A DNA stretch of 64,000 nt, from positions 45,513-109,512 of the forward strand of contig MKRX01000010.1 of assembly GCA_001898035.1 (NCBI GenBank). The letters run 5' to 3'. The position numbers were made by a program, and so were the translations under genes. A model generated the notes under the pieces. The model worked only from the letters and a program-made list of their open reading frames with translations. It was not told where the DNA came from and searched no databases. Source of the DNA: Armatimonadetes bacterium 55-13. GTDB lineage: Bacteria > Armatimonadota > Fimbriimonadia > Fimbriimonadales > Fimbriimonadaceae. Shown here piece after piece: positions 49,077-58,261 of the stretch (the first letter of the stretch is position 1; every line of letters begins with the position of its first letter).

Positions 49077-50433
49077 AACATTACCCTTGCTGTTGCTGAG
49101 TGCCAGCCTGTTTTATCCCACCTTCGCCCAAGGCGACTTGCCACTCAGACTCTCGCCTGGCGACAGCATTTCCGTAGTCGTATCAAACTTCAAAGAATAT
49201 AGTTCCGAATACACTATACTTTCCGACGGATCTGTAACCGGTCTGGGGTTTGGTCGAATTATCCTGTCTGGAAAAACCCTTCAACAATCACGAGAACTTA
49301 TCCGAGCGAGCCTGGCAAAAAAACTCCGCAATCCTGCTGTTGAGCTTATATTGCGAGGAGAAAAGCCCAAAGTTGTCTATTTCGTCGGAAATGTGGAAGC
49401 ACCAGCCGTCGTCACTTGGTCGTCGGGACTCTCAATCGCAAAAGCAATAGCCGGAGTCAATGTGAGCATCCCACCCGATCAAGCAACGGTCACCATCTAT
49501 CGAAAAGGAAAGGAGACAACCTCGGCTTCTCTCGAGAGCGTCTTGCGAGGCGACGCTCGGAACTTTGGACAAGATCTTCAACCTGAAGATCTGATATCGA
49601 TCCTTCCCAAGCGTCAAATACGAATCTGGGTTCTGGGCCAGGTCAGTAAACCAGGAGAACTACAAGTCACCGAAGGATCCGACCTTTACCAAGCTATTTC
49701 CCTCGCTGGAGGAATCAATAGAGGCTCTTCCCTCGATACTGAAATGGAACTTAGCCTTCGCCGTGGCCTTGAGATCACTAAATACGATGCCCACTTCCGA
49801 AACTATAAACCAGTCCCTCTCCAAGCTGGCGACACCATCGTGGTGGCCGCCCCAGAGTACGTTCGCGTAACCCTTGCCGGAGAGATAACCCAACCTGGCG
49901 AAATCATCCTCAAGAAAGGCGCCTCTATCACATCAGCGCTTGCCTTAGCAAAAGGCAAAACACCCCAAGGCACCCTCGAAAACATCATGCTATTTCGCGG
50001 TGGAACCCTCTCCCTCATCAACGCGATTCATCCTCAAGTCGAAGAAAAGTCTCTTCAAAACGGTGACATTCTCTTCATCCAAAAATCTGAAAGAATCATT
50101 TATGCCCTCGGAAATGTCGCGTCCCCCGGGCCGATCTTACTTCCAGAAGGTAAGAAATTCTATGCCGCGGATGTTCTGAGCCAAGCCCACGGAATATCAG
50201 GCGCCGGAACTCTAAGAAGGGTCATTCTTATCCGCCCAGACCCTCTCGGCAAATTCGCCATCAAACACCAATTTAATCTTGATGAATACCTAAAAGACGG
50301 CAAAACCACTTCCAATCCCGAGGTGTTGCCAGGCGATATTCTCTATTTTGGAACCCCCAAGGGAATCACCGCAAACAACATTCTCCAGGGAGTCTCAGCA
50401 GCCCTCCTCATCGAATCCCTACTGCGGAGATAG
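49069..50433 (+). CDS. Wza-like polysaccharide export protein with multiple SLBB domains
   Basis: 454 residues with a signal peptide (LLLLSASLFYPTFAQ). The poly-export domain starts LRLSPGDSISVVVSNF (near 27). Four SLBB-like units follow: KVVYFVGNVEAPAVVTW, IRIWVLGQVSKPGELQV, VRVTLAGEITQPGEIIL and RIIYALGNVASPGPIL. Wza-type proteins form the outer-membrane exit pore for capsular or exopolysaccharide. TTG 49069 is preferred because GGAGG lies eight bases upstream; TTG 49063 is also possible. It overlaps the glycosyltransferase by eight bases. No C-terminal TM helix such as Wza uses is evident, so it may be only partly Wza-like. Confidence 0.9.
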   Translation: MTRTLPLLLLSASLFYPTFAQGDLPLRLSPGDSISVVVSNFKEYSSEYTILSDGSVTGLGFGRIILSGKTLQQSRELIRASLAKKLRNPAVELILRGEKPKVVYFVGNVEAPAVVTWSSGLSIAKAIAGVNVSIPPDQATVTIYRKGKETTSASLESVLRGDARNFGQDLQPEDLISILPKRQIRIWVLGQVSKPGELQVTEGSDLYQAISLAGGINRGSSLDTEMELSLRRGLEITKYDAHFRNYKPVPLQAGDTIVVAAPEYVRVTLAGEITQPGEIILKKGASITSALALAKGKTPQGTLENIMLFRGGTLSLINAIHPQVEEKSLQNGDILFIQKSERIIYALGNVASPGPILLPEGKKFYAADVLSQAHGISGAGTLRRVILIRPDPLGKFAIKHQFNLDEYLKDGKTTSNPEVLPGDILYFGTPKGITANNILQGVSAALLIESLLRR

Positions 50434-50434
50434 A

Positions 50435-51787
50435 GTGAAAGAAAGGCGTATCTTGAAAGCGATCATATCGGTTGGCGCTGTTACAATTCTTGCAAAATCC
50501 TTCTTAGTTATTAGAGATTTAATTATTGCCAAATATTTTGGAATAGACGCAGATATCGACGCCTTCTTCTTCGCTTCTTTAGTTAGAATGCACATTGTAA
50601 ATGTTCTTGGCGGTGCCATTGCAATAGCGTTTTTACCGCGCCTAATAAAAGTTAGGATGAGACTAAGCCAGGCGGAGTTACAACGCATCTATTCATCTTT
50701 GTGCAGTACACTGGCTCTCGCTCTCGTCATAGTGTCCTTGATATCTGTGCTAGCCATGCATCTTTATACAACTATGGCATCCGGCATATCGAGCAAACTT
50801 GTTGTTCTTTTCTTCATTATGTTTCCAGCGCTAATAACGTCAGCATTGAGCAACGTACAAATTGCCATGTTAGCAGCCTATGAAAAGTACACAACACCAG
50901 CATTAATCTCCTCAATTTCGCCCATTGTCTCCATCTTTTGCCTGCCTTTAGCACCCAGTATGGCCAAAGTATACTGGTTGGCAACTTCTGTTTCATGTGG
51001 AGCAATCCTAGAATGTATGTTGCTACAGTTAATTCTGAAACGAAATGGTCTAATGGTTATTAGAATACAGGAATTCGCGTGCCGATTCCGGATTCCAAGG
51101 CGTTACAAGTCGATTCTGATTGGAACAGCTATTCTGACACTAGTATCAATTATTCCACAAGGAATAGCAGGCATTCTTGGATCCGGAAACATAGCAATTT
51201 TAGCCTATTCACAGAAAATAGCATCTGTTGTTTCAGCCATTGCAGGCACTGCCATTGCGACTGTATCTCATACATATTTTTCTCAGCTAGCATCGCAAAA
51301 GGCGTGGAGGTCACTAAGTTATACATTAGTGCGATTTGTAACATTCTATAGCCTGGCCCTGGTGATGATATGTATAATTTTGATTTACCTTAATGACTCT
51401 TTGGTAAATATGCTGTTTGTCCACGGGTCATTTTCCGAACAAAACGCGTCAAAATTGCGCCCTGTCCAAATAGCCAGCATCATCCAAATTCCATTCGCAG
51501 CGCTCAGTATTCCGTTATACAGAGTACTCACAACACTAAATCTATCAAAACCTCTATGGAGGATTCCCTTGTTCGGCGTTCTCTTTATGTTAATCGCGAT
51601 TGCGCCACTCACACACACGTACGGTATTACAGGAATTGCCCTTGCCATCACGAGCTATCATATATTCTCTACTACTTCATATTTGTTTGCCATTAGAAGG
51701 AAGCTATCACTAAAAGATAGCACTTCACAACCGTTAGGCGAAGTGGAGAGAGATTCAAACCTAGAAACATCTCTAAACCTATCTTGA
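50435..51787 (+). CDS. MurJ/Wzx-like lipid-linked oligosaccharide flippase
   Basis: 450 residues, about 13-14 TM helices of the MVIN/MATE-like flippase family. The first segment has AKSFLVIRDLIIAKYFGIDADIDAFFFASL, the MurJ-type opening (R-D..A.YFG...DAFF). Being in a polysaccharide operon, it probably flips undecaprenyl-linked repeat units rather than lipid II, although MurJ homology is closer than to most Wzx proteins. GTG 50435 overlaps nothing but lies just after the Wza stop with GCGGAGA upstream; TTG 50453 is also possible. The gene is visibly AT-richer than its neighbours, suggesting acquisition. Confidence 0.88.
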   Translation: MKERRILKAIISVGAVTILAKSFLVIRDLIIAKYFGIDADIDAFFFASLVRMHIVNVLGGAIAIAFLPRLIKVRMRLSQAELQRIYSSLCSTLALALVIVSLISVLAMHLYTTMASGISSKLVVLFFIMFPALITSALSNVQIAMLAAYEKYTTPALISSISPIVSIFCLPLAPSMAKVYWLATSVSCGAILECMLLQLILKRNGLMVIRIQEFACRFRIPRRYKSILIGTAILTLVSIIPQGIAGILGSGNIAILAYSQKIASVVSAIAGTAIATVSHTYFSQLASQKAWRSLSYTLVRFVTFYSLALVMICIILIYLNDSLVNMLFVHGSFSEQNASKLRPVQIASIIQIPFAALSIPLYRVLTTLNLSKPLWRIPLFGVLFMLIAIAPLTHTYGITGIALAITSYHIFSTTSYLFAIRRKLSLKDSTSQPLGEVERDSNLETSLNLS

Positions 51788-52539
51788 ATCTTTGTTGTAT
51801 GAATTCTGCTACCACTAATCCAAATCTAATTGTTATCAGATACCAGGAACTTCTTGAAGTAAGGAAGCATTTAAACGAGGGATGTTTACTAGAGATCGGC
51901 GGAGGAAGTGGCTATCAGGCGATGCTTCTTGCGGAGATGGGCTACCATGTTACATCGGTTGATGTCACGATCCGAAGCGATGCGATATTTCCCATTCAAC
52001 CGTATGATGGCATTCACCTTCCCGGCAGAGATCAAGAGTTTGGAACTATCTTTTCTTCGAACGTGCTTGAGCATGTGCAACACCTTCCGGAACTCTTTGG
52101 CGAAATGAGACGCGTGCTCAAGGACGAAGGACTTGCGGTTCACGTGATGCCTAGTTCCGTATGGCGATTTTGGACGACAGTAGCAAGATATCCATTTCTC
52201 CTGAAGGTTGCATTGGGATTGAAGAAACCGGGTAGAGGCATAGCTTCAGTAGCTGACCTACCAAAAGCCCAACGCTTTATTAAGATTCTTAAGCGCATTT
52301 GCTTTGAACCTCCTCATGGAGAATTCAAGAGCGCCTGGCAAGAGCTTGTTGAGTTTAGAGGCAAACGGTGGAAACAGCGATTTGAGAGCAATGGATTTGA
52401 GATCGTGTCACAAAGGGGTAATGAGCTTTTCTATACAGGCTATTCCACGTTTCCAAAGATGTCTCTCAAAGTGAGAAGGCATCTGGCGAGGCTCTTCGGG
52501 TCATCCTGCCATGTATTCGTAGTAAGGAAATCCCTTTGA
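51784..52539 (+). CDS. Class I SAM-dependent methyltransferase in polysaccharide cluster
   Basis: 251 residues. Motif I is CLLEIGGGSGYQAMLLAEMGYHVTSVD (near 34-60), with the post-I VDVT acidic residue, and motif-like SSNVLEHVQHLPELFGEMRRVLKDEG near 92-117. This resembles methyltransferase type 11 enzymes that modify sugars or lipid-linked intermediates. The TTG 51784 start gives a TTGA overlap with the flippase; ATG 51799 is a good alternative since no clear SD exists for either. It stays in the AT-rich part of the cluster. Methylation of the polysaccharide or a sugar precursor is inferred. Confidence 0.87.
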   Translation: MNLCCMNSATTNPNLIVIRYQELLEVRKHLNEGCLLEIGGGSGYQAMLLAEMGYHVTSVDVTIRSDAIFPIQPYDGIHLPGRDQEFGTIFSSNVLEHVQHLPELFGEMRRVLKDEGLAVHVMPSSVWRFWTTVARYPFLLKVALGLKKPGRGIASVADLPKAQRFIKILKRICFEPPHGEFKSAWQELVEFRGKRWKQRFESNGFEIVSQRGNELFYTGYSTFPKMSLKVRRHLARLFGSSCHVFVVRKSL

Positions 52540-53678
52540 TTCGTATCCTCTGGGTTGTGACCGGGCTAGAAATCGGCGGAGCGGAAGCCATGCTCTCAAA
52601 GATCGTCACGAGACTCGATCCGGAGCGATTCCATTCATTGGTGGTGAGCTTAAGAGGAGAGGGACCGATGGGTCAAGTGCTGGATTCTCAACGAATTCGC
52701 AGAAGAAACGTTGATTGGACAAAGGTTACACACGCCCCACAAGCCATTCAAAGGCTAAGACAAATTTCACGAGAGTTTCAACCTTCTGTGATTCAAGGCT
52801 GGATGTACCATGGCAATCTGGCTGCATCGTTTGTAGACTCAAATATCCCCCTTGTCTGGAGCATTCGTGTGGCCGCAGAAGGAAGGAAGCATCAAAAGCT
52901 TCTCACCAAATTGACAGTTAATCTAGGCGCGAGGTTATCAAAGCGAGCCTCTCGCATCATATATAACTCGCGCAGAGCCATGCAACAACACCAGAGCTTG
53001 GGTTATCAAGTCAATTCGAGCGTTTATATTCCAAATGGGTTCGATACCCAGCTCTATAAGCCATTAGATAGCTCCAAGTTTATTCGCGAAACTCTAGAGC
53101 TTCCTGTTGACAAGAAAGTTGTTGGCATTGTGGCTCGTTATCATCCTAACAAAGACCATAAAACGTTCTTGCTAGCAGCAAAAGAACTAGTCGCCAAAGA
53201 TCCAAACGTCTATTTCGTCATGGTGGGTCCGGAAATTACCGCATATAATCAGGAACTGGTCAGCACGATAAAGGCGCTGCATCTCGAATCATTCGTTTCT
53301 TTGCTAGGCCCGCGTCAAGACCTTCAAGGCATCTACCCTGCTTTCGACGTGTGCGTTCTTTCTTCACGGACTGAGGGGTTTCCAAATGTGATTGGTGAAG
53401 CCATGAGTTGTGGGATTCCGTGTGTGACCACTGACGCTGGAGACTGCGCCGAGATAGTGGACACGACAGGAGCCGTCGTGCAGAAAGAAGATCCCGGTGC
53501 GCTCGCGTTCGCTATCGCTCACATACTGGGAGAGTCGCCAGCCCAGCGCAAGTTAAGATCAGAGGCCGCGCGCACAAGAATCGTCGATCACTTTGAACTG
53601 TCGAAGGTCGTGAAACAGTTCGAGTCTTTATACGAGCAACATTCCATTGCTCCTATCGGTGATCCAAGATCGTCTTGA
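52536..53678 (+). CDS. GT4-family glycosyltransferase, second
   Basis: 380 residues, GT-B fold. RILWVVTGLEIGGAEAMLSKIV opens the acceptor half, and VVGIVARYHPNKDHKTFLLAAKELV (near 198) and SSRTEGFPNVIGEAMSCGIPCVTTDAGD (near 280-310) are the GT4 donor-binding motifs. TTG 52536 overlaps the methyltransferase stop (TTGA) and has AAGGAAAT upstream. Acts after or before the first GT4 in building the repeat unit; the sugar is unknown. Confidence 0.93.
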   Translation: MIRILWVVTGLEIGGAEAMLSKIVTRLDPERFHSLVVSLRGEGPMGQVLDSQRIRRRNVDWTKVTHAPQAIQRLRQISREFQPSVIQGWMYHGNLAASFVDSNIPLVWSIRVAAEGRKHQKLLTKLTVNLGARLSKRASRIIYNSRRAMQQHQSLGYQVNSSVYIPNGFDTQLYKPLDSSKFIRETLELPVDKKVVGIVARYHPNKDHKTFLLAAKELVAKDPNVYFVMVGPEITAYNQELVSTIKALHLESFVSLLGPRQDLQGIYPAFDVCVLSSRTEGFPNVIGEAMSCGIPCVTTDAGDCAEIVDTTGAVVQKEDPGALAFAIAHILGESPAQRKLRSEAARTRIVDHFELSKVVKQFESLYEQHSIAPIGDPRSS

Positions 53679-53698
53679 AGTTTTTGGAGAGAGAGTCG

Positions 53699-55042
53699 TT
53701 GAGCATTTCGTCCACAGAAGGAGAACCTAACGCCAGAAAGTCTGCCCTAGACTGGATGCGCATAATCCTGCTCTCGGCTTGTGCCGGTGTGCTTGCTTTC
53801 GGATTGAGCTTCTTCTTCCGACCGAAATATGAGAGTTACGCGACCTACTACTTCCCGATGACGTCCCAGGGCTCTTCTCTCCTGGCGGTAGCAGGCGCGC
53901 CGTCCGGCGATGCGGGGGTGGTCAGTAACCTTGGGGGCGCTTTGACTTCACCTGTAGTGGGCAGCGCACCCCAAACAGCCATTGGAATTCTGTCAAGTAG
54001 AGCTTGCCGACAACGGGTTATTGAATTGACGACAGCAGAAGGCGTTTCAAGCCCCGTCTTAAACGACAAGGATCTTGACGATGCTACCGATGCACGATTG
54101 GACCGTAATGGCTTACTCCGACTTTCGGTCACCACGGAGTCACCTGAAGTCGCGCAAAAAATCGTTCAATCATATCAAACGGCATTTGAAGAAATAGCCC
54201 AGAACCTGACCCTGAACGTCAGTAAAAAGAACCGTCAGTTGATTGAAGCAAGGCTAAAGAAGCTGAAGAACGATGCTGACACTACGAGTCGAGAACTTCT
54301 AACGGCACTGTCACGGCCCGGCGCAGTGAACGCCGAGCTAGCTAAGTCCAGCATCGAAGAGACGGAGCGACAGCTTATCGCCGCTCGCCAACTGCGTGCG
54401 GCAACCAAAGCGAAGGTTCGTGGGCTCATGGAGTCCCTCATCAAATTCTACGATTCGGGAGAAGTAGTATCCAACCCAGGCGATACAAACGCCTCTCCAT
54501 TGATGACGGCTCTTCAAAATCGACAGCTTGAGTTCGAGGACACAAGAAAGGCGTTTATGCCCTCAAGCCCTGAGTATCAAAGGAGCGAGGAGGTCTATCT
54601 TAATGCCAGTAAGCTAGTACGGCAACTCGCAAACCGTAAAGCTGAACTTGCCAAAGCTGGCATCGATCCTCAAACCATTGTCGCGGCCTCGGACTATTCT
54701 GCCCAGCTTGCGGCCGAGCGTGAATTAGAAAAGCAACTTTCCGCAACCCGCCGACGCGCGAAAAAGACGGCAACGGATGAAACGACAATCGATGGCCTGA
54801 CGGCTCGGTCGGAACAACTAAACAAGACAATTGCGCAACTTGAGTCCGAATATCAGCTTGCCGTCATTGCGGAGGCTCGAGATCCCTCCCGCTTTGAGAT
54901 TCTAGACAAACCTGAGATTGATCTCAAGCCCGTCTTTCCGCGTCGAATACTCATCGCCGCGCTCGCATTTGCCATAGCCTTTGCCGCCTTGGGCATCAGA
55001 AATGGACTGGCGTGGGTCCGTAAACAAGAAGCCGAATCGTGA
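53699..55042 (+). CDS. Wzz-like polysaccharide co-polymerase / chain-length determinant
   Basis: 447 residues with two TM segments, at about 22-42 (IILLSACAGVLAFGLSFFF) and near the C-terminus (ILIAALAFAIAFAALGIRNGLAW). A large periplasmic helical region sits between them (about 60-410) with coiled-coil character (RQLIEARLKKLKNDADTTSRELL and SATRRRAKKTATDETTIDGLTARSEQLNK). Short PxxP-like FRPKYES after TM1 and PVFPRR before TM2 are family traits. TTG 53699 has GGAGAG upstream; TTG 53675 overlaps the previous stop. No kinase domain is attached and no BY-kinase gene follows, so phosphorylation-based control is not evident. Confidence 0.85.
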   Translation: MSISSTEGEPNARKSALDWMRIILLSACAGVLAFGLSFFFRPKYESYATYYFPMTSQGSSLLAVAGAPSGDAGVVSNLGGALTSPVVGSAPQTAIGILSSRACRQRVIELTTAEGVSSPVLNDKDLDDATDARLDRNGLLRLSVTTESPEVAQKIVQSYQTAFEEIAQNLTLNVSKKNRQLIEARLKKLKNDADTTSRELLTALSRPGAVNAELAKSSIEETERQLIAARQLRAATKAKVRGLMESLIKFYDSGEVVSNPGDTNASPLMTALQNRQLEFEDTRKAFMPSSPEYQRSEEVYLNASKLVRQLANRKAELAKAGIDPQTIVAASDYSAQLAAERELEKQLSATRRRAKKTATDETTIDGLTARSEQLNKTIAQLESEYQLAVIAEARDPSRFEILDKPEIDLKPVFPRRILIAALAFAIAFAALGIRNGLAWVRKQEAES

Positions 55043-56349
55043 AACCAACTCAACGGGGATTGCCGATTGATCTAAAGTCACTAGGCTTGGCGGTGGGTGC
55101 GGTTTTGATCTCACTTCCCCTGAGCGGAGCGATCAAGAAGCTGGGCGCAAACATTCCTTCGCACGCATTACTGGAAGGGCATATTCAGGCAACGCTCATC
55201 GGGGCATTGTTGGCGTTTTCGATCCTTTTGTGGCCCTCCCAGCAGAACGAGAAGAAGATTTTGCTCATGGCTTGGGGCATCAAGCTCTGCGTAGTGCTTG
55301 GAGCGATGCTGTTCTACGAGAACAACTATCTCACTTTGGATGCCTACTCTTACTATGCCGGATATGGCCTTGACCCAGGATCAGCTCCCAGAGACCATGG
55401 CTATTCTCTTGGCATTGGAACCGGGACCGCCAACATAACGTTGCTCACCCAGTTCATTAAGAACTCCTTCGGCCTGTCTTACCACGCCATCAAACTTCTC
55501 TATGCCTATGCCGGATTTGCTGCCTGTTGGATCACCTACCGTGCTGGCGCATTGATCCTGGGAAGATCGTCCTTTATCTGGTTATGCGTGATGCTTCTTA
55601 CCCCGTCCATGCTCTTTTGGACGGGAATCCTCGGCAAAGATCCTCTAGTCGTCCTCGGCATCGCACTCTATATCTACGGAAGCGCTCGCTACCTCAAGCA
55701 GCCCACTTTTCGCAATTTTGGCTGGGCCATCACGGGAATTGTCCTTGCCTCGGTGCTTAGACTCTGGATGGCGCTGGTGTTTGTGCCGCCGCTTGTGTTT
55801 CTCTTCGCCTGTTGTGGGCCCAAGCGGTACCGAGGCGCCCTTGCCTTTGGCGCAGCGATTACCATCGTGATTGCCGCCATTGGCCTCGCCGCTATGCGAG
55901 GAGTAACAAGCCCCTCCGACATCGTCCCAATGTTGGCAAAGGTTTCCCAACAATGGGCCGAAGGGGGGTCGGCACAGAAAATCGAAATACCCTTTACCAG
56001 CATCGGTGGCTTAGTCGCATTCATTCCTCTGGGTGCATTTACCGCCCTTTACCGGCCGCTTCCACTTGAGGTCTCAAACGCCTTTGGTCTTCTAGCGGGC
56101 ATGGAAAACCTTTGTCTACTTGCCTTCTCCGCGTACGTGTTCATCAGAAAAGGGTTCAGACTCCTTAAAAATCCCTTTGCCGTATTCCTTCTTATTTGCC
56201 TCATCTGCTGGTGTCTCCTTTACTCACTAATCTCCTTCCAAAATCTCGGCACGGCTTCTCGGTTCAAAGTCCAAGCGTTACCGTTCCTCCTGCTCTTCTT
56301 TTGGACCAGTCTTGCCCATCGACCCGACCTCCCAGGAGATCATCAGTAA
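55039..56349 (+). CDS. Polytopic membrane protein, possible polysaccharide polymerase (Wzy-like)
   Basis: 436 residues, about 10-11 TM helices. A periplasmic loop (YYAGYGLDPGSAPRDHGYSLG, near 98-118) and the segment LTPSMLFWTGILGKDPLVVLGIALYIYG (near 183-211) resemble polymerase or GT-C proteins of exopolysaccharide clusters, but no decisive motif is present. GTG 55039 overlaps the Wzz-like stop by four bases (GTGA). In a Wzx/Wzy cluster with flippase and co-polymerase, the missing part is the polymerase, and this is the only candidate. Function is thus inferred from context. Confidence 0.72.
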   Translation: MKPTQRGLPIDLKSLGLAVGAVLISLPLSGAIKKLGANIPSHALLEGHIQATLIGALLAFSILLWPSQQNEKKILLMAWGIKLCVVLGAMLFYENNYLTLDAYSYYAGYGLDPGSAPRDHGYSLGIGTGTANITLLTQFIKNSFGLSYHAIKLLYAYAGFAACWITYRAGALILGRSSFIWLCVMLLTPSMLFWTGILGKDPLVVLGIALYIYGSARYLKQPTFRNFGWAITGIVLASVLRLWMALVFVPPLVFLFACCGPKRYRGALAFGAAITIVIAAIGLAAMRGVTSPSDIVPMLAKVSQQWAEGGSAQKIEIPFTSIGGLVAFIPLGAFTALYRPLPLEVSNAFGLLAGMENLCLLAFSAYVFIRKGFRLLKNPFAVFLLICLICWCLLYSLISFQNLGTASRFKVQALPFLLLFFWTSLAHRPDLPGDHQ

Positions 56350-56352
56350 TTC

Positions 56353-58230
56353 ATGTGCGGAATCGCGGGCTTCATCTCAAAGTCCGAGTCGATCGACGGA
56401 TCGGATCGACTTAGGTCGATGACGGACCGCATCCGGCATCGAGGACCGGACGATTCCGGTCAATGGATCGACCAAAGAGCCGGTATCCACATGGGATTTC
56501 GGCGCTTAAGTATCTTGGATCTCAGCCAAGCTGGCCATCAACCCATGCTGAGCCACTCGGGTCGATATGTCTGCGCCTTTAACGGTGAGATTTATAACTT
56601 CAGTCAACTCAAATCAGCCTGCGAAAACACTCACTGGCGTGGCCATTCGGATACCGAAGTGTTACTCGAACACATTGAACGCTACGGGCTCGAAAGGACC
56701 CTTAAAATTGCTTCGGGTATGTTTGCCATCGCCCTTTGGGACAAAGAGGCTCAAACGCTGAGCTTGGCCCGAGACCGACTCGGCGAAAAGCCGCTCTACT
56801 ACGGCTGGCTAGGTTCAAACTTTGTCTTTGCTTCAGAGCTAAAAGCTCTCGCCCCCTTCCATCCCAAAATAGATCTTGCCGTGCTTCCTGCCTACCTAAG
56901 CTCTGGCTATATCGCCGCCCCATTCACCATTTATCAGGGCATTCACAAACTCCCGGCCGGAACTGTCGCCGTCGTCCGACCAGGTACCTCAATCGTCGAG
57001 ACGAGACCATACTGGTCGATCTTGGATGACTCTCATCAAGACAAATTCGCGGGCTCAGATCAGGAAGCCGTGGATCAACTAGATCACATTCTGCAGAGCG
57101 TGGTGAAAGATCAGATGGTTGCCGACGTTCCGCTGGGTGCGTTCCTCTCGGGCGGTGTCGACTCATCGCTCATCGTCGCCCTCATGCAAGCATCTTCATC
57201 GCGCCCCATCAAGACCTTCACCATGGGCTTTCAAGATGAGAAGTTCAACGAGGCTCCCTACGCTCGGGCCGTTTCCCATCACCTGGGCACGGAACATCAC
57301 GAGCATATCGTCAGTCCTCAAGACGCCCTGGATGTATTGCCCCTCCTCCCGAAGATTTTTGACGAGCCCTTCGCTGACAAGTCTCAGATCCCAACGTATC
57401 TCGTGTCTCAAATCGCCAGGCACAATGTCACCGTGAGCCTTAGCGGGGATGGCGGAGATGAAGTCTTCGGAGGCTACTCTCGATACCTCACGGCCCAGCG
57501 CCTATGGTCCAGGCTCAGTCGCGTTCCCAAACCAGTCAGAGCCATGTCTGCCAAGACCATCCAAGCCGTCTCACCCCGTGCCATCCAATCTCTTGCTGGC
57601 AAACGCCGACCGCTTACCGGTGATCGAGTTCATAAATTCTCTCATCTTCTTCTTGATGCCCACACACAAGATGATCTCTATTCGCAGTTGACTGACCAAT
57701 GGCCCCGTGGCTATTCGCCGCTCTCGGCATCGCAAGAGCCTCTCAAAGTCACTCAACCAGACTTGGGACATCTGGACTTCGCGCATCGCATGATGGCTCG
57801 CGACACTCTCACCTATTTGCCGGACGACATCTTGGTCAAAGTCGACCGATCATCCATGGCCGTCAGTCTTGAATCTCGTGCTCCATTCCTCCATCCCCGT
57901 GTCGTTGAGTTCGCTTGGCAACTCCCGCTAAACTTCAAAATGAGAGACGGAAAAGGTAAGTGGATACTACGCCAAGTTCTCGAGCGCTACGTCCCCCGAG
58001 AACTCATTGAGCGCCCCAAGCGAGGGTTTTCCGTTCCCATCGACTCCTGGCTAAGAGGTCCTCTCCGCGAATGGGGAGAGAACCTAATCGCCGCCGTCCC
58101 TAAGCAAGGCATTCTCAATCCGCAGACCATCCAGCGGCTCTGGTCAGAACACCAATCGGGAATCAGAAACTGGCAACACCCGCTCTGGTCGGTCCTCATG
58201 TTCCAAGCCTGGCTAGAGGAATACACCTAG
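56353..58230 (+). CDS. asnB: Glutamine-hydrolysing asparagine synthetase, polysaccharide-cluster type
   Basis: 625 residues. The N-terminal glutaminase begins [12 protein letters not shown] with catalytic Cys2 and has [11 protein letters not shown] near 29. The synthetase domain has the PP-loop [14 protein letters not shown] (near 265) and [15 protein letters not shown] near 363. It uses glutamine and ATP to amidate a carboxylate. In exopolysaccharide clusters such AsnB homologues often amidate a sugar acid or related group rather than aspartate. ATG 56353 comes three bases after the previous stop. It is probably the last gene of the cluster. Substrate unknown. Confidence 0.93.
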   Translation: MCGIAGFISKSESIDGSDRLRSMTDRIRHRGPDDSGQWIDQRAGIHMGFRRLSILDLSQAGHQPMLSHSGRYVCAFNGEIYNFSQLKSACENTHWRGHSDTEVLLEHIERYGLERTLKIASGMFAIALWDKEAQTLSLARDRLGEKPLYYGWLGSNFVFASELKALAPFHPKIDLAVLPAYLSSGYIAAPFTIYQGIHKLPAGTVAVVRPGTSIVETRPYWSILDDSHQDKFAGSDQEAVDQLDHILQSVVKDQMVADVPLGAFLSGGVDSSLIVALMQASSSRPIKTFTMGFQDEKFNEAPYARAVSHHLGTEHHEHIVSPQDALDVLPLLPKIFDEPFADKSQIPTYLVSQIARHNVTVSLSGDGGDEVFGGYSRYLTAQRLWSRLSRVPKPVRAMSAKTIQAVSPRAIQSLAGKRRPLTGDRVHKFSHLLLDAHTQDDLYSQLTDQWPRGYSPLSASQEPLKVTQPDLGHLDFAHRMMARDTLTYLPDDILVKVDRSSMAVSLESRAPFLHPRVVEFAWQLPLNFKMRDGKGKWILRQVLERYVPRELIERPKRGFSVPIDSWLRGPLREWGENLIAAVPKQGILNPQTIQRLWSEHQSGIRNWQHPLWSVLMFQAWLEEYT

Positions 58231-58261
58231 AAACCACCAGGCCGGTATCATCCCACCAGCA

